Assembly (NCBI GenBank): GCA_005776545.1
Contig: SXOY01000188.1
Span: 1-6,583 of the forward strand
Length of the DNA stretch: 6,583 nucleotides
Reading direction: 5' to 3'
Origin: Planctomycetia bacterium
GTDB lineage: Bacteria > Planctomycetota > Phycisphaerae > Phycisphaerales > UBA1924
Position 1 is the first letter of the stretch, and each line of letters begins with the position of its first letter. A model generated the notes under the pieces. It did no database searches and was not told the DNA's origin. It worked only from the letters and a program-made list of their open reading frames with translations. The translations under genes were made by a program, and so were the position numbers. Of this stretch, positions 1-6,583 are shown one piece after another.

Positions 1-3000
1 CGGGAACAGGAAAAACGTTTCGCCTGGCAATGCGTTACATCGGCCTGCTCGCACGCGGCGAGCAGCCATCATCTCTGCTTGCAACCACTTTCACGAAGAA
101 GGCCGCGGGTGAGATGTTGGAGCGTGTTTTGAAGCTCCTTGTGGGTGGAGTCACCAAGCCCCACACACTCGCGGAACTGCAGCAGTTCGCGGACCCATGC
201 CTAACCGACGAACGATGCCGCCAATTGCTTCGGGTCCTTATAGACAATCTACATCGCAACAATGTACTAAACATAGATAAGCTTTTTCTGCGAATTGCGA
301 GTGGTTTTTCGCTTGATCTGGGGGTGGCCCCCGGTTGGCAGCTGGTAGATCCAGATGAAGATCGCGCATTGCGAGTGCAGGCAATATCTCGCATGCTTGT
401 TAAGTGCTCGACGCAGAGCACGTTGGAATCGCTCATTGGACTTGCCAAAGGCGGAAATCCCTCTTCTGTTCATTCGCCAATATTGGGTGGTCTTAAGGCT
501 GCGAACTTCCACTTTCTTGCAGCAAAGAGCAGGCTCGAACCGTGGCAGAATATTCAGCCCAAGACCAAGCCGCTGACAGAACATGAGTTGAACCAGCGAT
601 ATGACAGCCTGCGCCGGTGCGAACAGCACGTTCCACGCAATCAAGATGGGTCACCTGCTGTTGCATTTGAGAAGGCAATCAGGTCAGCATGCAATGATGT
701 GGAAACCCAGAATTGGAAACACTTTTTACAGGCACTAATTGTTTCGAGGCTCTGTTCCGATCCTCCTGAGAAATTCTCCGGTAAGAAGATTCCCACAGAG
801 ATCGCCAGTTGCTACTTGCCCCTGATCGCCCACGCTGTTACTTCAATTCGTATCCGACTGTTTCAGTCCAACACAGCTTTACACCAGCTGTTGCTTTCAT
901 TTAACGAACACTATGACGACCTCAAGTCCTCACAGGGGACATTCCTATTCGACGACATCCCGCGCCTATTGCTTGCCCTTGAATACGAAGGCGGCCGTGA
1001 CCATATCTATTTCAAACTCGATGCGAAGATCAGACACATTCTCCTCGACGAATTTCAAGACACTTCCCTGCAACAGTTTGAACTTCTCAAACCTCTCATT
1101 GACGAATGCCGCCAAACAGAGGATGGCCGCTCAGTCTTTATCATTGGAGATGTCAAGCAGTCGCTGTATGGCTGGCGAGGGGCCGAGCCGGGACTTCTCC
1201 GCACACTCGACTCCAAGCTGACGCTACATGCTGAGAATCTTGTTCCCAATTACCGCTCAAGCCCGGCAGTGATTGATGCGGTCAACTTGGTTTTTGGAAA
1301 CCTCGGAAGCAACACGGCGTTTCAAGGCAAAGGCCAGCATGCCGCAACAGAATGGCAGTCTACTTTTCAAGCGCACATCGCCCATCACTCAGGTATGCCC
1401 GGCGAGGTCATCCTGAACGTCTCGCCGGATGCCGCCGAATCTGATTCTGAGTCGAAGTTTGACCTTCTCGCTGCCTTCACCGTTCAACGCGTCAAAGCTA
1501 TCTACGACAGCACCCCCGATGCGAGCATTGCGATTCTGCTGCGTAGAAACGCATGGATCGAAGCACTTCGTTTTGAACTTTCACAAATCGGTATTGACTC
1601 AAGCCAGGAAGGCGGCGGACCGCTCACCGATTCTCCGGCAGTTTGTGCCATCCTCTCTCTTTTCCACATCGCCACCCACCCCGCCGACACCGTCGCTCGA
1701 TATCACCTTGCCACATCTCCACTTGGGAAACTTGTTGGCCTGACTGACCATACTTCAAGCAAGCAGGCGGCCATTCTCTCACGCCAAATTCGCACAGAGA
1801 TTCTCGTTCGTGGCGTGACACCAGCGCTCACTTCACTGCGTCACAAATTGCTGACATTCCTTGCTCAAAGAGACCACGCGCGCTTAACTCAGCTGATCGC
1901 GTTTGGAGCGAAATTCGATGCCAAGGGTAACCCCGATGCGAGTGAATTCTGCGATGCGGTATCACACCTTGCAATGCTCGACCCCAATCCCGCGCGAGTG
2001 CAACTAATGTCGATTCACAAGGCCAAGGGCCTGGAGTTTGACGCCGTTTTCCTGCCGCAATTTGAAAAAAGCTGGCAAAATAGATCCGGTGATCTTTACG
2101 TTCAACGTCAGTCGCCCTTCGATCCTCCATGGCTCCTTTCTCAGTCGGTACCAAGTGAGATAGCGGATGTCGACCGTCACCTGGGACAACTAAGAGACTC
2201 TCGGTTCGAGACCATTGTCGGCGAAGAACTTTGTTGCCTGTATGTCGGGATGACCCGCGCTAAACACCATCTTGAGATCATCGTGCCACCCGACGAACCC
2301 AAGCAAGACAGCAGCCCATCTGCTGCCCGCGTCTATTGCGAGGGGCTTGCCAACGGAAAGCCAAGAGAGCCACTGACAACTTTGTATTCGCATCGGATAG
2401 GCGACTGGAAAACAGGGAAGTCTTCAAGCGCCAAAGCTGCATCTCCCGCCCCATCATCCATCCCACTCTTGCTTGCGAAGTCCGCAAAGGTTCATCCGTT
2501 ACACCTTCCTCGCACTTCTCCCTCAGCTCTGGAAGGACGCTCATCCCCGCTCGCAAGCGACATTCTTCGCCCTCGCCACGCTCAATCACTCGATCGCGGG
2601 ACCTTGATTCACGCCTGGTTTGAACTCGTTGAGTGGGCAAGTTCCCCCTTGCCCCCAGATACCGAGTTGCTCGCACATGCAACCAGACTGGGAATTTCTG
2701 AGTCATCCGCGGCAGAACAACTCCCGGAATTCAAAGCGATGCTCGCGTTGCCCGAAATTCGAACAGCGCTTTCGATTCCCTCTGGAACTGGCACATGGAA
2801 GCTCAAGAGAGAATGGCAGTTCAGTGTCCAAATCAACCACAACCGCCACCCCACCATGTTGAATGGTCGATTCGATCGAGTGCATATCTGTTTTGTCAAT
2901 GGCAAACCGGTTGCCGCTCATATCTTGGATTTCAAGACCGATGCACTTGTTTCCGCACCCATAGAAAACAGCATCGAGACATATCGCCCGCAAATGGCCG

Positions 3001-3098
3001 CGTATCGCTCAGCCTTGTCGACACTCCTGAAACTGGATCCCGCATCAATTGCCGCATCACTGCTTTTCGTTTCCCGAGGAGATGTCATTTCGGTTTAG
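1..3098 (+). CDS. addA: AddA/RecB-like ATP-dependent helicase-nuclease (5' partial)
   Basis: UvrD-family (SF1A) helicase fused to a RecB-type nuclease, the AddA/RecB architecture that unwinds and resects double-strand DNA ends for RecA-dependent repair. The frame is open from the left edge: codons from position 3 read GTGKT, the end of Walker A, so the ATG at 30 is internal and the true start lies upstream. Numbering from that ATG: motif Ia TTFTKKAA (19-26), Walker B DEFQDT (340-345), motif III GDVKQSLYGWRG (373-384), motif IV NYRS (407-410), motif V HKAKGLEFD (663-671), motif VI YVGMTRAK (738-745). A Ser/Pro/Ala-rich linker (about 755-850) leads to the nuclease: RGTLIH with H861, GRFDR with D949, DFKTD with D967 and K969, and QMAAY with Q988 and Y992. 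All catalytic residues expected of a PD-(D/E)XK RecB nuclease are present, so it should be active. About 1031 residues are visible, somewhat shorter than B. subtilis AddA (about 1230). AddA is preferred, but RecB-like or a stand-alone UvrD-nuclease cannot be excluded; an AddB partner would have to lie outside the window. Confidence 0.93.
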   Translation, partial: GTGKTFRLAMRYIGLLARGEQPSSLLATTFTKKAAGEMLERVLKLLVGGVTKPHTLAELQQFADPCLTDERCRQLLRVLIDNLHRNNVLNIDKLFLRIASGFSLDLGVAPGWQLVDPDEDRALRVQAISRMLVKCSTQSTLESLIGLAKGGNPSSVHSPILGGLKAANFHFLAAKSRLEPWQNIQPKTKPLTEHELNQRYDSLRRCEQHVPRNQDGSPAVAFEKAIRSACNDVETQNWKHFLQALIVSRLCSDPPEKFSGKKIPTEIASCYLPLIAHAVTSIRIRLFQSNTALHQLLLSFNEHYDDLKSSQGTFLFDDIPRLLLALEYEGGRDHIYFKLDAKIRHILLDEFQDTSLQQFELLKPLIDECRQTEDGRSVFIIGDVKQSLYGWRGAEPGLLRTLDSKLTLHAENLVPNYRSSPAVIDAVNLVFGNLGSNTAFQGKGQHAATEWQSTFQAHIAHHSGMPGEVILNVSPDAAESDSESKFDLLAAFTVQRVKAIYDSTPDASIAILLRRNAWIEALRFELSQIGIDSSQEGGGPLTDSPAVCAILSLFHIATHPADTVARYHLATSPLGKLVGLTDHTSSKQAAILSRQIRTEILVRGVTPALTSLRHKLLTFLAQRDHARLTQLIAFGAKFDAKGNPDASEFCDAVSHLAMLDPNPARVQLMSIHKAKGLEFDAVFLPQFEKSWQNRSGDLYVQRQSPFDPPWLLSQSVPSEIADVDRHLGQLRDSRFETIVGEELCCLYVGMTRAKHHLEIIVPPDEPKQDSSPSAARVYCEGLANGKPREPLTTLYSHRIGDWKTGKSSSAKAASPAPSSIPLLLAKSAKVHPLHLPRTSPSALEGRSSPLASDILRPRHAQSLDRGTLIHAWFELVEWASSPLPPDTELLAHATRLGISESSAAEQLPEFKAMLALPEIRTALSIPSGTGTWKLKREWQFSVQINHNRHPTMLNGRFDRVHICFVNGKPVAAHILDFKTDALVSAPIENSIETYRPQMAAYRSALSTLLKLDPASIAASLLFVSRGDVISV

Positions 3099-3460
3099 TG
3101 TGGCAATTTCCGACCACATTCAGGACACTGTCTGAGTCCCTCGAGTTCGTACGTGCATGTGGGACATTGCCCTGGTCTTGACTTCGCTCGACACGCAGAC
3201 CGCATTGCAAAGGCAATCATTGCCAGCCCAAGAAGTCCCACAACTGCCGCCAAACCAGCATTGACACTGACAGCTTTCCAGGTCCCTTCGGCAATCCCTA
3301 TGTACAGCATTGCAAGCGCGAAGACCATCACCGCCCCAGGTAATCCAAGACACGCCATCAACACTCCGCGCTTTCCATGACGAAGCAGTGACACAATCGG
3401 CGCAGCCACCCCAACAAGTGAACAGGTCCCACAAAGCACAATCAGCAGCGGGCCAATCAT
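3095..3460 (-). CDS. Small three-helix membrane protein with C-terminal zinc ribbon
   Basis: Predicted 121-residue protein of unknown function. Three hydrophobic stretches (about residues 2-25, 32-57 and 64-86) look like transmembrane helices. They are followed by a short basic segment and a tail with C99-P-x-C102 and C112-P-x-C115, a four-cysteine zinc ribbon (CPTC...CPECG) that probably sits in the cytoplasm. Tails of this style are common in planctomycete membrane proteins; that is recalled knowledge, not a search result. I chose the ATG at 3460-3458. A TTG at 3478-3476 would add six residues (MLIEFR) but directly follows an in-frame TAA and overlaps a possible -10 element. Neither start has a good Shine-Dalgarno sequence. 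The TAA stop overlaps the stop of the upstream helicase gene by 4 bases in convergent orientation, and the gene diverges from rsmH. The hydrophobic pattern and cysteine pairs make it likely to be a real gene even though the opposite strand is also open for 75 codons. Confidence 0.8.
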   Translation of the reverse strand: MIGPLLIVLCGTCSLVGVAAPIVSLLRHGKRGVLMACLGLPGAVMVFALAMLYIGIAEGTWKAVSVNAGLAAVVGLLGLAMIAFAMRSACRAKSRPGQCPTCTYELEGLRQCPECGRKLPH

Positions 3461-3477
3461 GCGGAACTCTATGAGCA

Positions 3478-3483
3478 ATTATC
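3478..3483 (-). promoter_or_regulatory. Possible extended -10 element for the zinc-ribbon membrane protein gene
   Basis: Read on the reverse strand, TGTGATAAT resembles an extended -10 box (TGnTATAAT-like), with GATAAT occupying these positions. Transcription would then start roughly 10 bases before the ATG at 3460. No convincing -35 box is seen, so this is a weak call; it mildly favours the ATG over the TTG start. Confidence 0.2.
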
Positions 3484-3505
3484 ACAAGCAAGCATCATCA
3501 GCCCA

Positions 3506-4480
3506 TTGGCATCCGTACTGTCCGCAATCTTGAGGAAATCACATGCTCCACAACACGTTCCGGTCCTGTTCAATCAGGTACTTGATGTACTGGCTCCCAA
3601 ACCCGGACAGGTAATTGTTGATTGCACCGTTGGCCTGGGCGGCCATTCCGCGGCGATCCTCGAACTTCTAGGACCGCCAGACTCCGGCGGCCGGTTGATC
3701 GGAATTGACTTTGATGCCGGCAATCTCGCGGCAGCACGGGCGAGACTTGACCGTGTGGGCGGCCGCTTTGATCTCTTCAACACGAATTTCGCTGGCTTGC
3801 AGAATGTCCTTGCACAGGCCGGAATAGAAGATGGACGAGTCGATGCGGTACTTGCCGATGTTGGCGTCGCCAGCACCCAGATCGACGATCCCGCTCGCGG
3901 GTTTTCGTATCGCAAACCTGGGCCTCTCGACATGCGAATGGATGCAACCCGCGGTCAGCCCGCATCGGTGCTGGTGAATCGTCTGAGCGAGGAAGAACTT
4001 GCAACAGCGTTTCTTGAACTCGGCGATGAAACCGATGCACCTCACATTGCAAAGCTGATCGTTGAACGTCGAGTTGCCAATCCAATCACGACCACCCAGG
4101 ATCTCATGGCCATTATCTGTGAAGCACGAGATTTCACGATTCAACGCGCTGCCGGTGCCAAACTCCACCCTGCAGCACGGACCTTTCAGGCACTTCGAAT
4201 CCTCGTGAATCGCGAACTCGCAAACCTCGATCGCCTGCTCACGGTGTTACCTGATGTGCTCAAACCCGGCGGCGTCGCAGGAATCATCAGCTTTCATTCG
4301 GGCGAAGATCGCCGCGTGAAATACGCTTTTCGAGATGGATTGCGTGCAGGGGTTTATGACTCCGAAAACCGCGATCCAATCGTTGCTGATGAAGAAGAAC
4401 GGGATACCAATCCTCGAGCGCGATCGGCAAAATTGCGGTGGGCACGCCGCACGCTCAGCTCAACATCGGAAACCAGTTAA
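3506..4480 (+). CDS. rsmH: 16S rRNA (cytosine1402-N4)-methyltransferase RsmH
   Basis: RsmH (MraW) transfers a methyl group from S-adenosylmethionine to N4 of C1402 in 16S rRNA, in the decoding centre of the 30S subunit. The family signatures appear in order in 324 residues: HVPVL (17-21), the SAM-binding loop DCTVGLGGHS (39-48), GIDFD (66-70), ADVGVASTQID (117-127) followed by RGFSY and GPLDMRMD (139-146), HPAARTFQALRILVNREL (221-238), SFHSGEDRRVK (262-272) and NPRARSAKLR (302-311). Length is normal for the family. One small deviation is SFHSGEDR where SFHSLEDR is usual. The first in-frame ATG falls at residue 143, inside the conserved core, so the start must be non-ATG. TTG at 3506 is the first candidate after an in-frame stop at 3419-3421; TTG at 3530 (316 residues) is the alternative. 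Neither has a recognisable Shine-Dalgarno sequence. In many bacteria this gene heads the dcw cell-wall cluster; here no ftsL, ftsI or murE follows. Confidence 0.97.
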   Translation: MASVLSAILRKSHAPQHVPVLFNQVLDVLAPKPGQVIVDCTVGLGGHSAAILELLGPPDSGGRLIGIDFDAGNLAAARARLDRVGGRFDLFNTNFAGLQNVLAQAGIEDGRVDAVLADVGVASTQIDDPARGFSYRKPGPLDMRMDATRGQPASVLVNRLSEEELATAFLELGDETDAPHIAKLIVERRVANPITTTQDLMAIICEARDFTIQRAAGAKLHPAARTFQALRILVNRELANLDRLLTVLPDVLKPGGVAGIISFHSGEDRRVKYAFRDGLRAGVYDSENRDPIVADEEERDTNPRARSAKLRWARRTLSSTSETS

Positions 4481-4520
4481 ATTGGCACAAACGGCGGTAA
4501 CAGTTCACGCCCCGCCGCTG

Positions 4521-4545
4521 CTTGTCGAGACATGACAAGTGACAA
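4521..4545. repeat. TTGTC/GACAA repeat cluster: possible operator or weak hairpin
   Basis: CTTGTC (4521-4526) and GACAAG (4534-4539) form a perfect 6-base inverted repeat around a 7-base loop. GACAA recurs at 4541-4545, so TGACAA occurs twice in tandem 7 bases apart. The cluster lies 40 bases after the rsmH stop and about 90 bases before the sensor gene. It could be a regulator binding site for the sensor gene. A terminator is less likely because no T-run follows and the stem is short. Chance occurrence is possible. Confidence 0.3.
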
Positions 4546-4619
4546 CTATCCAAAACTTGATGTTATTGTTCGATGCCCCGCGCGGATACCCCCTAGAGTG
4601 GGTGCGACCGTAGACTTTC

Positions 4620-4626
4620 GGAGGGG
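4620..4626 (+). promoter_or_regulatory. Ribosome binding site of the CHASE-GAF sensor gene
   Basis: GGAGGGG, a strong Shine-Dalgarno match, ends 5 bases before the GTG at 4632. An in-frame TAG at 4611-4613 rules out a longer protein, so together these fix the GTG as the start. It is the only clear Shine-Dalgarno sequence at a gene start in the window. Confidence 0.85.
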
Positions 4627-4631
4627 AATAC

Positions 4632-6583
4632 GTGGCTTCTCAAACTGACGGTTTTAGACCAATTTTTCGAGTCCTGGCCTGTTTCGCCGCCCTCGAAGTC
4701 GTCGCGTTTCTGATTTCAAGCGAACATGCTACCGGTGTTCATTTTGCTTACCCGATGCTGTGGCATCTCGGAATTTTCCTCATCGCATTCCTCCCTTTTG
4801 CGATCTGGCATGCGAGTACATTTTTACGTGTCGAAGTTACGCAGGTTTCATACCCACCAACTTCCCAGTGGAGGCTCCGCGGAATAGTGCTGGGAATCAT
4901 TTTGGCCGGACTGGCCATGTCCGTCTGGGGATATCGACAGGCAGCTCGCAGCATTGAACACGAGACTCAAGCTGACTTCGAAAGACTCACGGAGCGCCTT
5001 ACGACTGAATCGCAACGCCGCCTTTCCAGAATCAGCAATGCATTGCGAGGAATGCGAGGTCTCTTTCAGGCTTCAGAATCAGTGCGGCGGGAACAATTCA
5101 GATCATATTTTGCCAATCGAAACCTAGCCGTCGAGTATCCCGCGGCCAAGGGTTTTGGGTTTATTCAACGTGTACAACGCAATGACATCGAGAAGTTCGA
5201 GATTGCTGAACGTGAAGATAACGCCGCAGCATTTTCGGTGAAGACCTATTCGGTCGATTCAGCAGTTAGTGAAGCATCAGATTTGTTCGTGGTGAAATTT
5301 ATTGTTCCGTTTGTACCCAACCGCAATGCCTGGGGATTAGACATCGGGTCTGAACCGATTCGAAGGGCAGCGACCCTGCAGGCAATACGAAGTGGCGTTC
5401 CAACACTTACACCTCGCATACAACTTGCACAGGACGAAATCAAACGACCCGGATTTCTCTATATGCTCGCGGTGTACAAGAACGGGTCTGAACCAGGTTC
5501 GGATCTGGAACGAGAGAACGCCGCACTTGGCGTGGTATACGCAGCCTTTGTTCCAGAGGAGGCGATGGGCGACATTGCAGACGTTGCCGAGAACTTCCTT
5601 GATTTTCGACTCTACGAAGGCACCACAATTGCATCAGACACGCTGATTTTCGATTCTAGCGCATCCGCTGTTTCGCCAAGCTTAGTTTCTTCACAGTCCG
5701 CCCGGAGATCATCCGAATCTCAAGCGCTGTTTCAAGCGACCAATTCATTTGTCATCGGCGGTCACACCTTCACAATTACCTCAAGCACATCACCGACCTT
5801 TGAAGCAGCTGTAGATACACGCTCACCCTTCATGATTGCTGCTGGCGGTATCGTTCTAAGCCTGCTCCTTGCCGGCATGATCTGGTCACTTGGTCAAAGC
5901 AGGGGCAAGGCACTAGCACTCGCACAAGGTATGACCGCCGACCTTCTGGCTGCACAATCGGCAAGTGAACAGGCATTGCACGAAAGCGAGCACGATCGCA
6001 ATGTCCTCGCTTTCCTGGCCAGCGGTGGTTCCCTGACTGATGTTCTAACAAAGCTCGTGCTTGGATACGAAGCCTTTTTCCCCGGCATGATCGGTTCGGT
6101 ATTGCTCCTTGACTCCAACACGCGCCGCCTTCGACACTGTGTAGCCCCCAGCCTCCCCCTTGACTACTGCAAAGCAATTGACGGGGTGGCAATCGGTCCG
6201 GATGTTGGCTCGTGCGGAACGGCCGCACACTCCGGCAAAACCACCATCGTCTCCGATATTTCCACCGATACGCTCTGGTGCAACTTCAAAAGTCTCGCAA
6301 TATCGCACCAACTTCACGCCTGCTGGTCTATTCCCATTTTCGATTTGAGCAACAATGTTTTAGGCACACTTGCTTTTTACTTCAAGACGCCGCGCGAACC
6401 GCTGCCCTCAGAACTTGCCATCTTGGAACGCGGAGCTAAAGTCGCCGGGCTTGCAATTTCTCGTCATCAGGCTGAGGAACGGCTCAAGTCAACGAACGAT
6501 GAACTTTCAGAAGCAAGCAACGCAGCCGATGCCGCCAACAAAGCCAAAAGCGAGTTACTCGCCAACAAGAGCCAAGAGATCAG
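4632..6583 (+). CDS. Membrane CHASE-GAF sensor protein, probable (possibly degenerate) histidine kinase (3' partial)
   Basis: The frame is open from the GTG at 4632 to the right edge: 650 whole codons without a stop. Three predicted membrane helices (about 13-29, 40-62 and 83-101) precede a CHASE extracytoplasmic sensor domain (about 105-395; GFGFIQRV at 174-181, LDIGSEPIRRAA at 236-247, GFLYMLAVYK at 274-283). A fourth helix (about 399-420) returns the chain to the cytoplasm, followed by a helical linker and a GAF domain (about 455-612; GSCGTAA at 526-532, ACWSIPI at 563-569, LGTLAFYF at 577-584). A probable coiled coil (613-638) leads into KSELLANKSQEI (639-650), which aligns with the HisKA H-box consensus KSEFLANMSHEIRTP. 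At Q648 (codon CAA at 6573-6575) it has glutamine where the phosphorylated histidine belongs, and K646 replaces the usual methionine. CHASE domains sense small extracellular ligands (cytokinin in plant receptors); the ligand here is unknown. The catalytic ATPase domain and any receiver domains would lie beyond the window, so the output activity is inferred. Confidence 0.9.
   Translation, partial: MASQTDGFRPIFRVLACFAALEVVAFLISSEHATGVHFAYPMLWHLGIFLIAFLPFAIWHASTFLRVEVTQVSYPPTSQWRLRGIVLGIILAGLAMSVWGYRQAARSIEHETQADFERLTERLTTESQRRLSRISNALRGMRGLFQASESVRREQFRSYFANRNLAVEYPAAKGFGFIQRVQRNDIEKFEIAEREDNAAAFSVKTYSVDSAVSEASDLFVVKFIVPFVPNRNAWGLDIGSEPIRRAATLQAIRSGVPTLTPRIQLAQDEIKRPGFLYMLAVYKNGSEPGSDLERENAALGVVYAAFVPEEAMGDIADVAENFLDFRLYEGTTIASDTLIFDSSASAVSPSLVSSQSARRSSESQALFQATNSFVIGGHTFTITSSTSPTFEAAVDTRSPFMIAAGGIVLSLLLAGMIWSLGQSRGKALALAQGMTADLLAAQSASEQALHESEHDRNVLAFLASGGSLTDVLTKLVLGYEAFFPGMIGSVLLLDSNTRRLRHCVAPSLPLDYCKAIDGVAIGPDVGSCGTAAHSGKTTIVSDISTDTLWCNFKSLAISHQLHACWSIPIFDLSNNVLGTLAFYFKTPREPLPSELAILERGAKVAGLAISRHQAEERLKSTNDELSEASNAADAANKAKSELLANKSQEI

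Noticed and set aside
30..32. ATG as the start of the helicase gene
   Set aside because: In-frame codons before it encode GTGKT of the Walker A motif, so the gene begins left of the window.
2278..2706. Reverse-strand open frame of 142 codons inside the helicase gene
   Set aside because: It lies wholly antisense to the well-supported helicase-nuclease frame; its translation is rich in Arg and shows no domain pattern.
3668..4168. Reverse-strand open frame of 166 codons inside rsmH
   Set aside because: Antisense to strongly conserved RsmH motifs and without recognisable features; a shadow of the real gene.
4521..4539. Intrinsic terminator for rsmH
   Set aside because: The stem is only 6 bases, not strongly GC-rich, and is not followed by a T-run.
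4557..4589. Promoter TTGATG ... GGATAC ahead of the sensor gene
   Set aside because: The spacing is 21 bases, too long for a standard promoter, and at 17 bases there is no -10-like sequence.
5830..6228. Reverse-strand open frames opposite the fourth helix and GAF domain
   Set aside because: They overlap the continuous 650-codon sensor frame, which has recognisable domains, and show none themselves.

Overview
The window is ordinary protein-coding chromosomal DNA of moderate GC content, dense in genes. It probably comes from a Planctomycetota bacterium, perhaps a Phycisphaerae-type lineage. The main clue is the small reverse-strand membrane protein ending in a CPTCTYELEGL...CPECG zinc ribbon, a tail style I associate with planctomycete genomes. 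Non-ATG starts, and an rsmH that is not followed by ftsL/ftsI/murE, fit but do not prove this. The assignment is an inference from sequence style, not a database match.

Layout. (1) Positions 1-3098, forward: a nearly complete AddA/RecB-like helicase-nuclease, cut by the left edge just inside its Walker A motif. All main SF1A helicase motifs and all RecB-family nuclease motifs visible here are intact. (2) Positions 3095-3460, reverse: a small three-helix membrane protein with a C-terminal four-cysteine zinc ribbon. Its stop codon overlaps that of the helicase by 4 bases, tail to tail. (3) Positions 3506-4480, forward: rsmH (mraW), the 16S rRNA C1402 N4-methyltransferase, which must use a non-ATG start. 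(4) Positions 4481-4631: a short intergenic region with a TTGTC/GACAA repeat cluster and a strong ribosome binding site. (5) Positions 4632-6583, forward, open at the right edge: the N-terminal 650 residues of a membrane sensor protein with three N-terminal helices, a CHASE sensor domain, a fourth helix and a GAF domain. It runs into what looks like a histidine kinase H-box in which glutamine stands where the phospho-accepting histidine should be.

The genes do not form one obvious pathway: DNA break repair, ribosomal RNA modification and environmental signalling lie side by side. I see no RNA genes, insertion sequences, CRISPR arrays or phage genes. The most unusual point is the apparently degenerate H-box at the right edge. 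The non-ATG start of rsmH, its separation from division genes, and the repeat cluster ahead of the sensor gene are lesser points of interest.
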